A stretch of DNA of 64,000 nt, from the NCBI GenBank assembly GCA_964626905.1, contig CAZVHA010000005.1, positions 60,289-124,288 of the forward strand, read 5' to 3'. A program made the translations under genes and the position numbers. This stretch comes from REEB52 sp964626905. GTDB lineage: Bacteria > Chlamydiota > Chlamydiia > Chlamydiales > SM23-39. The notes below the pieces were generated by a model. It did no database searches. It saw nothing but the letters and a program-made list of their open reading frames with translations, and had not been told where the DNA came from. Shown in pieces: positions 9,033 through 16,785 of the stretch (positions within the stretch are counted from its first letter, which is position 1; each line of letters opens with the position of its first letter).

Positions 9033-9634
9033 CGCATCCCCCCATATTTTTCGTAATCAGGTGCATTAAATCTCTTTATCCCCTTCTGATATGTTTGATT
9101 TTCAAAATAATGCCCCTTAATAAATCCCGAATAGACCTCCTCATCTGAATCGAAAAGAATGTACTGGTTTTTCAAATGCGTCTTCGCAGAAATTTCCCCG
9201 CTCGATGTATTCGTAAACCCCTTCGCACTCTGCGCAAAATTGTGCGCATTGTAGCGAAATACCTGCCTCGGCTCCTCTTTTTCCCCGTAAAATCCCTTCC
9301 CAATTTGCGGATACTTTTGCTCGTTCGGGTCGAGAAAATAACAGAGCGTCGTCCCATTGCGCTCATTCACAAAAATCTCATTCGTCAAACAAGAAAATGA
9401 GGCCCTTAAGTGCCCATCTCCCCTAAACGTCCCCAGCCGGCTAATAAATGCCCTTTGCAAACGAATCGGCTCTGCCCCCTGAACCACATAATCCTCATCA
9501 AACGAATACAAATCCCCCGTAATCATGCTCACCCCCTCCACAAGAGCCGAAGGATCATTCTCCGTCACCGCAACCGCCAACTCATCCGAATGGATAGAAA
9601 AAATAAGAAATAAAAAAACGCAAAGATACTTCAC
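9029..9634 (-). CDS. Orphan N-terminal domain of an Rhs-like protein
   Basis: The 201-residue exported protein matches the head of chlamydial Rhs/YD-repeat proteins: a signal peptide (about residues 1-17), then DPSALVEGVSMITGDLYS, the block GAEPIRLQRAFISR, and NTSSGEISAKTHLKNQYIL. Full-length relatives carry a long YD-repeat shell after this head. Here the frame ends after about 200 residues with KYGGMR, and the next gene begins at once. It is therefore either a truncated relic or a minimal secreted form. The start is GTG at 9634, chosen because GGGGG lies 5-6 bases upstream. Family membership comes from motif memory, not alignment. No YD repeats occur anywhere nearby. Confidence 0.65.
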   Translation of the reverse strand: MKYLCVFLFLIFSIHSDELAVAVTENDPSALVEGVSMITGDLYSFDEDYVVQGAEPIRLQRAFISRLGTFRGDGHLRASFSCLTNEIFVNERNGTTLCYFLDPNEQKYPQIGKGFYGEKEEPRQVFRYNAHNFAQSAKGFTNTSSGEISAKTHLKNQYILFDSDEEVYSGFIKGHYFENQTYQKGIKRFNAPDYEKYGGMR

Positions 9635-9745
9635 TTTTCCCCCACGATCAGTGTAAAGGAAATACTTTAATCAAAGGTTTGCATTTCGATCGAACATTTT
9701 TAGATGTGGACTTATTTTTTCTTAACATGATATAAAAAACACCTT

Positions 9746-11338
9746 ATGACAACCGCTACCTCGAACGTCGTCCAGCTCTCTACGGACTACTGGATTACGC
9801 TGGATGAATTCTCCTCTCTCTTGGTGAATGCCGAGATCGATCTCGGTGAACAGGCAATCGAGCGGATGAATGAGACGCGCCGTTTTATCGACTACCTTTT
9901 ATCGGCCCAAATCCGCGTGTATGGCTTGACAACCGGTTTTGCCGACCTTAGAAACACCGCGGTCGATGCGGAATACGCAGCCCTACTTTCAAAAAACATG
10001 ATCCTCAGCCACGATGCCGGCATCGGCAAGCCGCTTGCGCAAAATATCACTTTGGGCGCCATGATTTTGAGGGCCCACTCTCTCTCAAAAGGGTATTCGG
10101 GGTTTTCAGTCGATTCGTTGGAGACCCTCATCCAAATGATCAATGCTAGAATTGTCCCGGAGATCCCCTGCACAGGCTCTCTCGGCGCAAGCGGCGATCT
10201 CGCCTTTTTGGCAAGGCTCGGCAGAGCCATGATGGGCGAAGAGGTCCCTGTACTGCATCGAGGGATGAAAACGAGCGCAAAAGAGGCTTTTCGCCTCGCG
10301 AAAATTGAACCAATGACTCCAAAGGCCAAAGAGGGCCTCGCGTTGACCAATGGCACCTCTTTCATGGCCTCCATGATGGCGATCGGCTACCAAAAAGAGA
10401 TGCAATGCCTCGAAAATGCCATCTCGCTCCTCGGCCTTTTTCTCAATGCAACGGCTGCTGCTGAACCCGCTTTCTTTGACATGATGCAGAGCGTGAGACG
10501 CCAAAAAGGACAAGCCCGCATCGCAGAAGTTTTACGCCCCTTCTTGCGAGAAGAAAGATCCAGAGAAATCCAAAATGACTACTCCATCCGCTGCCTGCCC
10601 CAAATCTTAGGCCCTAAGGTTGAAATGATCTTAGAACAGAGGCAAAAGATCGAAAACGAACTCAACGCCATCACCGATAACCCCCTCATCTTCCGAAATG
10701 ACGAAATCTCCCCAGATGTCGATCGCTCCCATATCATCCCCTTCAATGGGACCGATTGGGTCGTCGCTTCAGGCGGCAATTTCCACGGCGAAACGACCAG
10801 CACAATCGCCGATGCGATCGCAATCGCCAACGCCAAAATCGCCCTCACTTTGGAAAGACAGCTCACCTACATGCTCAACCCCGCCCGCAATGGGAAAAAA
10901 TTCCCCATCTACCTCATTGCGAATCCAAAACTTGCAGGCTTCCAATCGGGCTTCATGATCACCCAATACACCGCCAATGCCCTGACCCACAAGATTTGCC
11001 TCCTCGCCAACCCAGCCTCAACCACGAACCTCACCTCGGCAAATGAATCGGAAGACGTCGTCAGCTATGGAGCCACAGCCGCACAAAAATTGCTCGAACA
11101 AATCGAACTCTTCGAACAGCTTTTGGCCATTCATCTCCTCACGACAGCGCAAGCTTATTCCCTCATTCGAAAAACAAAAGAAAACAAAAACCCTTTCTGC
11201 GAAGAAATCTTTGCAAAAATCGAATCTAAAATCCCATTCCCCCAAATCGAAGACGAAAGTTTCGATCACAAATACAAAGTGGCCCTCTCCCTTTTGCAAT
11301 CGGGCAGCTTGGTGTATCACATTCTTAAAATGTCTTGA
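9746..11338 (+). CDS. hutH: Histidine ammonia-lyase (aromatic amino acid lyase family)
   Basis: It removes ammonia from an aromatic amino acid using a self-made MIO cofactor. The 530-residue length is normal. The MIO triad Ala148-Ser149-Gly150 sits in GSLGASGDLAFLAR. The N-terminal substrate loop reads YGLTTGFADLRNT, and the selectivity pair after it is Ser-His (NMILSHDAGIG). That pair is the histidine-type; tyrosine lyases have His-Leu and phenylalanine lyases Phe-Leu. Histidine is therefore the best guess. No urocanase, imidazolonepropionase or formiminoglutamate gene is in the window, so the product may end as urocanate. The strand is C-rich, opposite to putA. The last 22 bases overlap the convergent protease gene. 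Confidence 0.9.
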   Translation: MTTATSNVVQLSTDYWITLDEFSSLLVNAEIDLGEQAIERMNETRRFIDYLLSAQIRVYGLTTGFADLRNTAVDAEYAALLSKNMILSHDAGIGKPLAQNITLGAMILRAHSLSKGYSGFSVDSLETLIQMINARIVPEIPCTGSLGASGDLAFLARLGRAMMGEEVPVLHRGMKTSAKEAFRLAKIEPMTPKAKEGLALTNGTSFMASMMAIGYQKEMQCLENAISLLGLFLNATAAAEPAFFDMMQSVRRQKGQARIAEVLRPFLREERSREIQNDYSIRCLPQILGPKVEMILEQRQKIENELNAITDNPLIFRNDEISPDVDRSHIIPFNGTDWVVASGGNFHGETTSTIADAIAIANAKIALTLERQLTYMLNPARNGKKFPIYLIANPKLAGFQSGFMITQYTANALTHKICLLANPASTTNLTSANESEDVVSYGATAAQKLLEQIELFEQLLAIHLLTTAQAYSLIRKTKENKNPFCEEIFAKIESKIPFPQIEDESFDHKYKVALSLLQSGSLVYHILKMS

Positions 11339-12471
11339 AATCCTAAGATAAAGAACCCAAAGAATCCCAAAATGAGATGCGAAAAGGTGCACCCCACCAA
11401 GGATCTTTGCTTCGCATACATCCACCCCCAGATCAGACCCCAAAAATAGACTCCGAGGGTGAGAGAAAAAGATAAGTGAAGATGGATCATGCTAAAGGGA
11501 AGATTCGAAACGAGAATCGCAATCAGCGTATTGCGCTTTGACAAAAGGAGCTTTTCCAAAACGTTTTGCATAAACCCGCGGTAAATCATCTCCTGCACCG
11601 GAACAAAAATGAGATAGGCGACAACTAAGATCACAAACAACAGCGGAGTATACGGAACATTTTCACCGAGCGCAGGAGAAATGGAAATCAGATGCAAGTC
11701 ATGAAATTCAGTGACCCATCGAATCGCCGCCCATTTCATCAAAACGAGCAAAAGGACCATCGGAATCGTCCAAAAAAAGGAGGAAATGAGCTGCTTCCCC
11801 CAATTACGACTCGTAAAGCCATAATCGCTCCAGGGATAGTCGGTCTTGCGGACAAGCATCATCATCGCAAGGACAAACACAATCAGGATCGGCACGCTGA
11901 TCACTGTGCTCGACAGGACTTGGATCTGAAGTAAATCGAGAAAACGGATCGAATAAATATAGAAAAAGATCAGTAGGAGAAGATAAATCAGGCAGTTCCC
12001 CAGATGACTTCTCGCTTTTTCCTGTTTCAATTGATTCTGAATCGCCAACACCGCAACATCTGCCCCTCCTCTTGCCCGTTCCGTTAAAACTTGCAAAAAT
12101 TGAAGCTGTATTTGAGCGCCCAGCTCTTTTGTCTCAGGATGTTTGGCAAGCTCTTCCAAAGAGATCCGAAGAAGCGTGCAAGAAGTTTTTGCTAGGGCCG
12201 TTGCAATTCTCCGATGCGACTTTGCCACAGCTGCCATCTCACCGACAACCTCTCCTTTGTGAATCAGGGCCAAGTGGATCTGATCTTTAACGATCTCTAT
12301 CGTCCCATCGATCACTAGAAAAAATTCTTCCCCTTGCTCTCCCTCTCGAAAAAGAGAGCTCCCTTCTTTGAAATGGACCATTTTGGAAAATTGTAAAAGG
12401 GCGCTCAACTCGCGCTTCGAAAAGTTCTTGAAAAAGAAATTTTGACTCAAAACATCGAGATCTACCTCCAT
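11317..12471 (-). CDS. Cyclic-nucleotide-binding domain fused to CPBP/CAAX-type membrane protease
   Basis: Two-domain protein of about 384 residues. The first 120 or so form a CRP-like cNMP fold (FKEGSSLFREGEQGEEFFLV, GEVVGEMAAV). After a short coiled linker come about eight membrane segments with the CPBP (Abi/Rce1-like) intramembrane protease motifs: the E-x3-R motif in VQEMIYRGF, F-x3-H in FSMIHLHL, and a third conserved His in TFSHLILGFF. ATG 12471 is preferred over an upstream in-frame GTG because GGTGGG sits just before it and it overlaps the stop of the MFS gene. The sensor suggests ligand-controlled proteolysis or charge sensing. The ligand is unknown, and some such domains bind none. 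Confidence 0.85.
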   Translation of the reverse strand: MEVDLDVLSQNFFFKNFSKRELSALLQFSKMVHFKEGSSLFREGEQGEEFFLVIDGTIEIVKDQIHLALIHKGEVVGEMAAVAKSHRRIATALAKTSCTLLRISLEELAKHPETKELGAQIQLQFLQVLTERARGGADVAVLAIQNQLKQEKARSHLGNCLIYLLLLIFFYIYSIRFLDLLQIQVLSSTVISVPILIVFVLAMMMLVRKTDYPWSDYGFTSRNWGKQLISSFFWTIPMVLLLVLMKWAAIRWVTEFHDLHLISISPALGENVPYTPLLFVILVVAYLIFVPVQEMIYRGFMQNVLEKLLLSKRNTLIAILVSNLPFSMIHLHLSFSLTLGVYFWGLIWGWMYAKQRSLVGCTFSHLILGFFGFFILGFQDILRM

Positions 12472-13886
12472 CAATCCCACCCTTCAGCCGGCCCGCTTGG
12501 CAGATGATGGGTCGATTTTCTGTGGTAAAGGAAAGCGCTCACAAGAAACGCAATGACCATCAATATCCCCAAAAGGAAATGGACCGAAGAAAAACTCATC
12601 ATCTCAGCAATTCTCTCCCCCACATTCGGCAAATAGATGGCCTTTTCCCAACTTGTAAAAGCAAAAATCAGCGCAAGCCCTATCGTCCCGGCAAATACCC
12701 TCAACATACTCACAATCCCAAAAGCAATGCCCAACTGCTCCTCCGGAATATCACTCATCGCAACTGTATAGGAAGGGGTAAAGATCAAAGGGAGCCCCAT
12801 TCCAAAAAAGAAGAGGGGAATCAGGTATAAAATGAGCGTCGGCATTGGCGTGTTGCCCAACCAGAAAAAAGAGAGGATAATCAGACAATACCCAAGCGCA
12901 ATCGGCAATTTGGGACTCACCTTGTCAGATAAAAATCCCCCCACATACGAGAAAAAAAAGACCGGCACGGATGAAAAAGCAGTAATTATACCCGTCTGAG
13001 TGGGGGTATATCCCAAAATAGTCTCCGTATAAATCGTTCTAAATACCGTAATCATCAAAATAAATTGCGAAATCGCAATGCTCACATTGATCGATGCAAA
13101 GATCGGACGCTTGAAAAGTGTTAAAGTTATAAACGGATTGCGGGAAGTTTTTTCCCTTCTGAGGAGTAAAATAGCTGCGATAAAAGCCACAATGCCAGCG
13201 GCTAAGACCCTCCTGCTCCCCCATCCCCAGCTCGTCCCTTGCATAAAGACAAGGGTTGAAAAAAATGAGAAAAGCGCAAAATAAATAAAGCCGAGAAAAT
13301 CGATCTTCCCCTCCCTTTTAGGAGATTTTGGGAGAACCAAAATGGTCAAAAAGATCCCAAGTGCTGCAATTGGCAAATTGATCCAAAAAATCCACCGCCA
13401 AGAGAGCCACTCAGTTAAAATCCCCCCTATCAATGGCCCCAGGATAAGGGAAATCGATCCAATGCTCGCGATAATGCCGACAGCTCTCCCCCTCGAGACG
13501 GAAGGAAAACTAGTAGATATGAGCGCCGTCTGAGAAGGGCCGAGCATTGCGCCGGCAAGCCCCTGAAGGGCCCTGGCCCCAATCAAAAATTCTCCGCTTT
13601 GACTCATCCCACAAAGAAGGGAAAATAGAGCAAAAAGAGACATGCCCCAAAGATAATTTACCCGGTGTCCAATCCGATCCCCTATTTTCCCCGCGAGTAA
13701 AACAAATACAGTCCACGAGAGAAGATAGGCATTGACCGCCCACTGCAAAGAGGTGGCGCTGGATCCGAACTCCTTTTGAATGACTGGAAGCGCCACGGGC
13801 AAAATCGACTGGTCCATGAACATCATCGCCGAAGAAGGAATGATGGCAAAGATTCGGCGCAGGCGCTCTGCGGATGTCAAGCTCAT
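12471..13886 (-). CDS. Multidrug efflux MFS transporter, DHA2 (EmrB/QacA-like) family
   Basis: Drug:proton antiporter-like protein of about 471 residues with 12-14 membrane helices. The start of helix 1 carries the DHA2 pattern MFMDQSILPVALPVIQKEF, and loop 2-3 has GKIGDRIGHR. Motif C-like glycines follow in helix 5 (SLILGPLIGGILTE). A GTG lies 9 bases upstream in frame, but ATG 13886 gives the usual short N-terminus. Its stop overlaps the start of the cNMP-protease gene by one base, suggesting one transcript. The substrate cannot be read from sequence. The order histidine-phosphatase, MFS, cNMP-protease on one strand suggests but does not prove co-expression, with 27 bases between this gene and the phosphatase. 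Confidence 0.88.
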   Translation of the reverse strand: MSLTSAERLRRIFAIIPSSAMMFMDQSILPVALPVIQKEFGSSATSLQWAVNAYLLSWTVFVLLAGKIGDRIGHRVNYLWGMSLFALFSLLCGMSQSGEFLIGARALQGLAGAMLGPSQTALISTSFPSVSRGRAVGIIASIGSISLILGPLIGGILTEWLSWRWIFWINLPIAALGIFLTILVLPKSPKREGKIDFLGFIYFALFSFFSTLVFMQGTSWGWGSRRVLAAGIVAFIAAILLLRREKTSRNPFITLTLFKRPIFASINVSIAISQFILMITVFRTIYTETILGYTPTQTGIITAFSSVPVFFFSYVGGFLSDKVSPKLPIALGYCLIILSFFWLGNTPMPTLILYLIPLFFFGMGLPLIFTPSYTVAMSDIPEEQLGIAFGIVSMLRVFAGTIGLALIFAFTSWEKAIYLPNVGERIAEMMSFSSVHFLLGILMVIAFLVSAFLYHRKSTHHLPSGPAEGWD

Positions 13887-13913
13887 AATCCGCACTATAT
13901 AATGCGGGTCATT

Positions 13914-14492
13914 TTACTCAAAGGGGGATTGATTCCAAGAGGCAATAGAAATTGGGTCCTTCCCGAGATCGATCTCACAAAAATGGCCCGTCTTTACTTT
14001 CTCGCTGTGAAGGAGGCGAAGAATCCCTCCACTCGTCACGGCCAAAAGGGTCGAGGTGGGGAATTTTCGATGCAATTCCACGAACCAATTTTGAAGATTT
14101 TGCACATGCTCTTGAGCTTGTCCTTGAAAAATAGCGCTTTGCCACTCCGCACTTGCCGACCAACGGGCATACTGCAAAGGCCACCCGCGTACAATTTGTT
14201 CAGCAGTGAGTCCCTCCCAAAGGCCATAGTCGATCTCATTGAGCACTGGCACCTGCTCTACGGCCATTGCCAACGGATCCGCAATCGCCCGAGCCGTTTC
14301 TATCTGTCTTTTAAGTCCCCCCGCAAAAATGGCGCTCACCTCAATTCTTTTTTTGCGCATATATGCGGCCATTTGGCTCGCTTGTCCCTTCCCAAAAAGG
14401 GTTAACGGGAGATCGGTTCGCGCGCCAATTTGAATCGGTGATTGCCCCTCCTCAAATGTGTTGCCATGGCGCATTAAAATAAGCCTCGTCAC
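13914..14492 (-). CDS. Histidine phosphatase family protein (phosphoglycerate mutase-like)
   Basis: A 192-residue member of the branch 1 histidine phosphatases. The catalytic motif is LILMRHGNT (His9), with partner residues in the downstream KRQIETARAIA block, ALNEIDYGLWEG-like (seen as VLNEIDYGLWEGLT), and a second catalytic His region near LLAVTSGGILRLL. In that last block the usual His of SHGG appears as TSGG, so one expected catalytic histidine is absent or shifted. That makes the activity less certain. It starts at GTG overlapping the kdsB stop (GTGA). Substrates of this family range from sugar phosphates to cobalamin and nucleotide intermediates; the kdsB link hints at a sugar phosphate. 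Confidence 0.82.
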   Translation of the reverse strand: MTRLILMRHGNTFEEGQSPIQIGARTDLPLTLFGKGQASQMAAYMRKKRIEVSAIFAGGLKRQIETARAIADPLAMAVEQVPVLNEIDYGLWEGLTAEQIVRGWPLQYARWSASAEWQSAIFQGQAQEHVQNLQNWFVELHRKFPTSTLLAVTSGGILRLLHSEKVKTGHFCEIDLGKDPISIASWNQSPFE

Positions 14493-15262
14493 AACAGTTC
14501 CCCCTCTTTTGCAATGATCGACTCGATCAAAGCTACATCTTCGGGGCGATCGACTGATCCATGGGTCCTTCCCCGATAATCGATTTCAACTACCCGAATC
14601 GGGATCCCATTTTCCAAAGCGCGCAACTGCTCCAGTTTTTCGCACCTTTCCAAAGGACCTTCGGGAAGAGTGCGCAAATAGCGAAGCGTTTGGGCCCGAT
14701 AAGCGTAAAGGCCGATATGCCGAAAAATAGTCTGGTTGAATGGCTCCCGGGCGTAAGGGATCAGCGCTTTTGAGAAATAAAGGGCATTTTTATGCCGATC
14801 AAAAACCACTGTAGTCCCACTGGAACTTCCCCTCTGTTTTGCCTTTACAAAATGGGCGAGCGCCTCCCCTTGCAGATGCACTGCCGGCGTGGCAATCTGA
14901 ACGCTCGGCTCATTCAACATCACTTTTAAAACCTCTTCGATGGCCCATGGGGGGGTTAAGACAGCATCTCCTTGCAAACTAAAAAAAATCGAATGGTCGG
15001 GAAATTTTTGGACCACTTCGGCCACGCGATCAGTGCCTGTCGGACATTCGGGGCTCGTCATGCACACATGCGCGCCAAACCCCTTTGCGAAGGCAAAGAG
15101 GGTCGGGTCATCCGTGGCGATGACGACATCCCCTGCCGAAGGGACCGCTTTCCCTATGGCCCACACCCGCTCAATCATCGTTTTTCCGGCAATCTGGACC
15201 ATCGGCTTATTTGGAAACCGGGTCGAGGCCATGCGGGCAGGGATTACAATCAGTACAGACAT
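14489..15262 (-). CDS. kdsB: 3-deoxy-manno-octulosonate cytidylyltransferase (CMP-Kdo synthetase)
   Basis: It activates Kdo with CTP for lipopolysaccharide core synthesis in the cytoplasm. The N-terminal nucleotide-binding motif VIVIPARMASTRFPNKPM-like (read as LIVIPARMASTRFPNKP) and PTGTDRVAEV are diagnostic. The metal/CTP region VVNLQGD is present as FFSLQGDAVL, and the C-terminal half has ALYFSKALIPYARE. The frame runs 15 codons further upstream, but ATG 15262 is chosen because it begins exactly at the family start (MSVLIVIPAR) and has GGAG about 10 bases before it. About 257 residues is normal. It is coupled to the phosphatase gene by a 4-base overlap. It complements the Kdo hydroxylase gene at 19280-20158. 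Confidence 0.93.
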   Translation of the reverse strand: MSVLIVIPARMASTRFPNKPMVQIAGKTMIERVWAIGKAVPSAGDVVIATDDPTLFAFAKGFGAHVCMTSPECPTGTDRVAEVVQKFPDHSIFFSLQGDAVLTPPWAIEEVLKVMLNEPSVQIATPAVHLQGEALAHFVKAKQRGSSSGTTVVFDRHKNALYFSKALIPYAREPFNQTIFRHIGLYAYRAQTLRYLRTLPEGPLERCEKLEQLRALENGIPIRVVEIDYRGRTHGSVDRPEDVALIESIIAKEGELL

Positions 15263-15375
15263 GCTAGCGCTCCATGGTAAAATGGGCCTCCTCTTTAGGG
15301 CAATCAATATTTAAGCTTCGCCAAAAACAGGGATTGAGGTATGTGTACAATTAAGACAAGAGCTCTGAGGGGAGT

Positions 15376-15768
15376 ATGGAATTTTTACAAGATTTATTTG
15401 CGTTTATCGGCAGAGTGTTGATCAGCGGCACGTTTCTCTGGTTAGCCTATGAAAAAATCACCCATTGGGATCGATCGATCGAATATATGAAATCCCATGG
15501 CGTGCCCAATGTCAATCTGATATTGCCGGTTGAAGTTGGGGTCAAAATCATTGGGTCTATATTGATATTTTTGGGATGGTATGCGCATGTGGGAGCCCTT
15601 TTACTCCTCATCGTATCGATCGCCTCACTATTGAAAATGCACCACTGGTGGAAAATGAGCTCGTCTGAGGAGGCAGAAGTAGAAAAATTCTTCTTCTTTA
15701 AAGATGCTGCCGTCATTGGGGGGTTATTTATGATTTTGGCATTTGGGTCGGGCCGCTTCGGATTATAG
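15376..15768 (+). CDS. DoxX family membrane protein
   Basis: Small 130-residue inner-membrane protein with four predicted helices and the DoxX pattern: RVLISGTFLWLAYEKITHW, then HGVPN and a glycine-rich second helix (VGVKIIGSILIFLGWYA). GAGGGGAGT just before the ATG is a strong ribosome site. DoxX-type proteins take part in membrane-associated oxidoreduction, and some form complexes with thiosulfate or sulfhydryl systems, but the role here is not visible. The last 41 bases overlap the convergent GT9 gene, an unusually long tail-to-tail overlap. Confidence 0.8.
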   Translation: MEFLQDLFAFIGRVLISGTFLWLAYEKITHWDRSIEYMKSHGVPNVNLILPVEVGVKIIGSILIFLGWYAHVGALLLLIVSIASLLKMHHWWKMSSSEEAEVEKFFFFKDAAVIGGLFMILAFGSGRFGL

Positions 15769-16693
15769 ACGCTAGCTTCAAAAAAGCCCTCTTGGCTTTT
15801 CCGACCGAAATGAATGTTTTCCAGTGGCGATCCCTCAATCTCAGCCCCCGAATATTGGGAATCCATGGACTGGGAGTGACGACTACCCCCTTATGAAAAC
15901 TGGGGGCCCACATATTGGCCCAAGTTTTTCTCCTGCAAAGAGTCAAAGTGGGCACTCCGAGGGCCGATGCGAGATGGCCCAAGCCCGAATCATTGCCGAT
16001 AAGAAAACCCGACTCGTATAGAAAGCAGGCCAAAAGATCGAGTGTCGGGAAAAGGGGCACATCAAACCCCCTCTCTTCCCAACCGGCCTTTGCCCCGGGG
16101 ATGAGAACAGGCTCATACCCCTCTTCTTTCAAAGCAGTTGCGAGGGCCAAAAATTTTTCTTTAGGCCAGTTGCGCGTCTCTCTTGCGCTCGTCGGATGAA
16201 TGGCGACCCTTTTAGGGTGCTTTCTTGAAACCAGGCCACTGAGCGGAATAAATCCGTTGCTCTTTGTTATTTTGGGCAAATGGAGGATCTTTTCACAAAA
16301 GAGCTTCATATTCTCGGAGATCGGCAAAGTGGGATCGGTCAAACAATCGGCGTAGTAGGGTTCATTGACGATGTTTTTGGAAGGGTAGAGATAAATGATC
16401 TTCATCTGATCGGGAAAACGGCGCTTTCCCTCTTCTGCGAGTTTTAAGACAAAGGGGTCTGTATCGTTATGGACGACAAAAAACCAATCATAGGCGTTGA
16501 GAATGCGAGAAAGCTCTGAAAGAGGGGGGTAAGGGAGTACCGCTAGGTGGGGAACCCAATTTTGCATAGCCCCCATTACATTACTATAGGTGTGGACCTT
16601 CCAACCGTTGAGCTGCAAATTGTTCGATAACACTAAGGAATTGACGCCATCTCCAAGCCCATTGTGGCAAAAGACACCTGCTTTCGGTCCCAT
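15728..16693 (-). CDS. Glycosyltransferase family 9 protein (heptosyltransferase-like)
   Basis: GT-B fold transferase of 321 residues. It opens with the GT9 donor-side glycine motif (FCHNGLGDGVNSLVLSNNL). Its second half has VAIHPTSARETRNWPKEKF, LIPGAKAGWEERG and the strongly conserved GNDSGLGHLASALGVPTLTL that closes ADP-heptose-type transferases. GGAGG lies 6 bases before the ATG. Relatives add heptose or similar sugars to lipid A-core in the cytoplasm. Whether this organism makes heptose is not shown here, since no gmh/hld genes are in the window, so only the family is claimed. It converges on DoxX with a 41-base overlap. Confidence 0.85.
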   Translation of the reverse strand: MGPKAGVFCHNGLGDGVNSLVLSNNLQLNGWKVHTYSNVMGAMQNWVPHLAVLPYPPLSELSRILNAYDWFFVVHNDTDPFVLKLAEEGKRRFPDQMKIIYLYPSKNIVNEPYYADCLTDPTLPISENMKLFCEKILHLPKITKSNGFIPLSGLVSRKHPKRVAIHPTSARETRNWPKEKFLALATALKEEGYEPVLIPGAKAGWEERGFDVPLFPTLDLLACFLYESGFLIGNDSGLGHLASALGVPTLTLCRRKTWANMWAPSFHKGVVVTPSPWIPNIRGLRLRDRHWKTFISVGKAKRAFLKLASIIRSGPTQMPKS

Positions 16694-16785
16694 TGAAATC
16701 CTCCCAAAGGAGCCATTTTAATCGGTTGGGGACAAGAGAATCAATCGCCTTGTTTTAGATTAGCCGTTTGGTGTATGGGGAGGGC

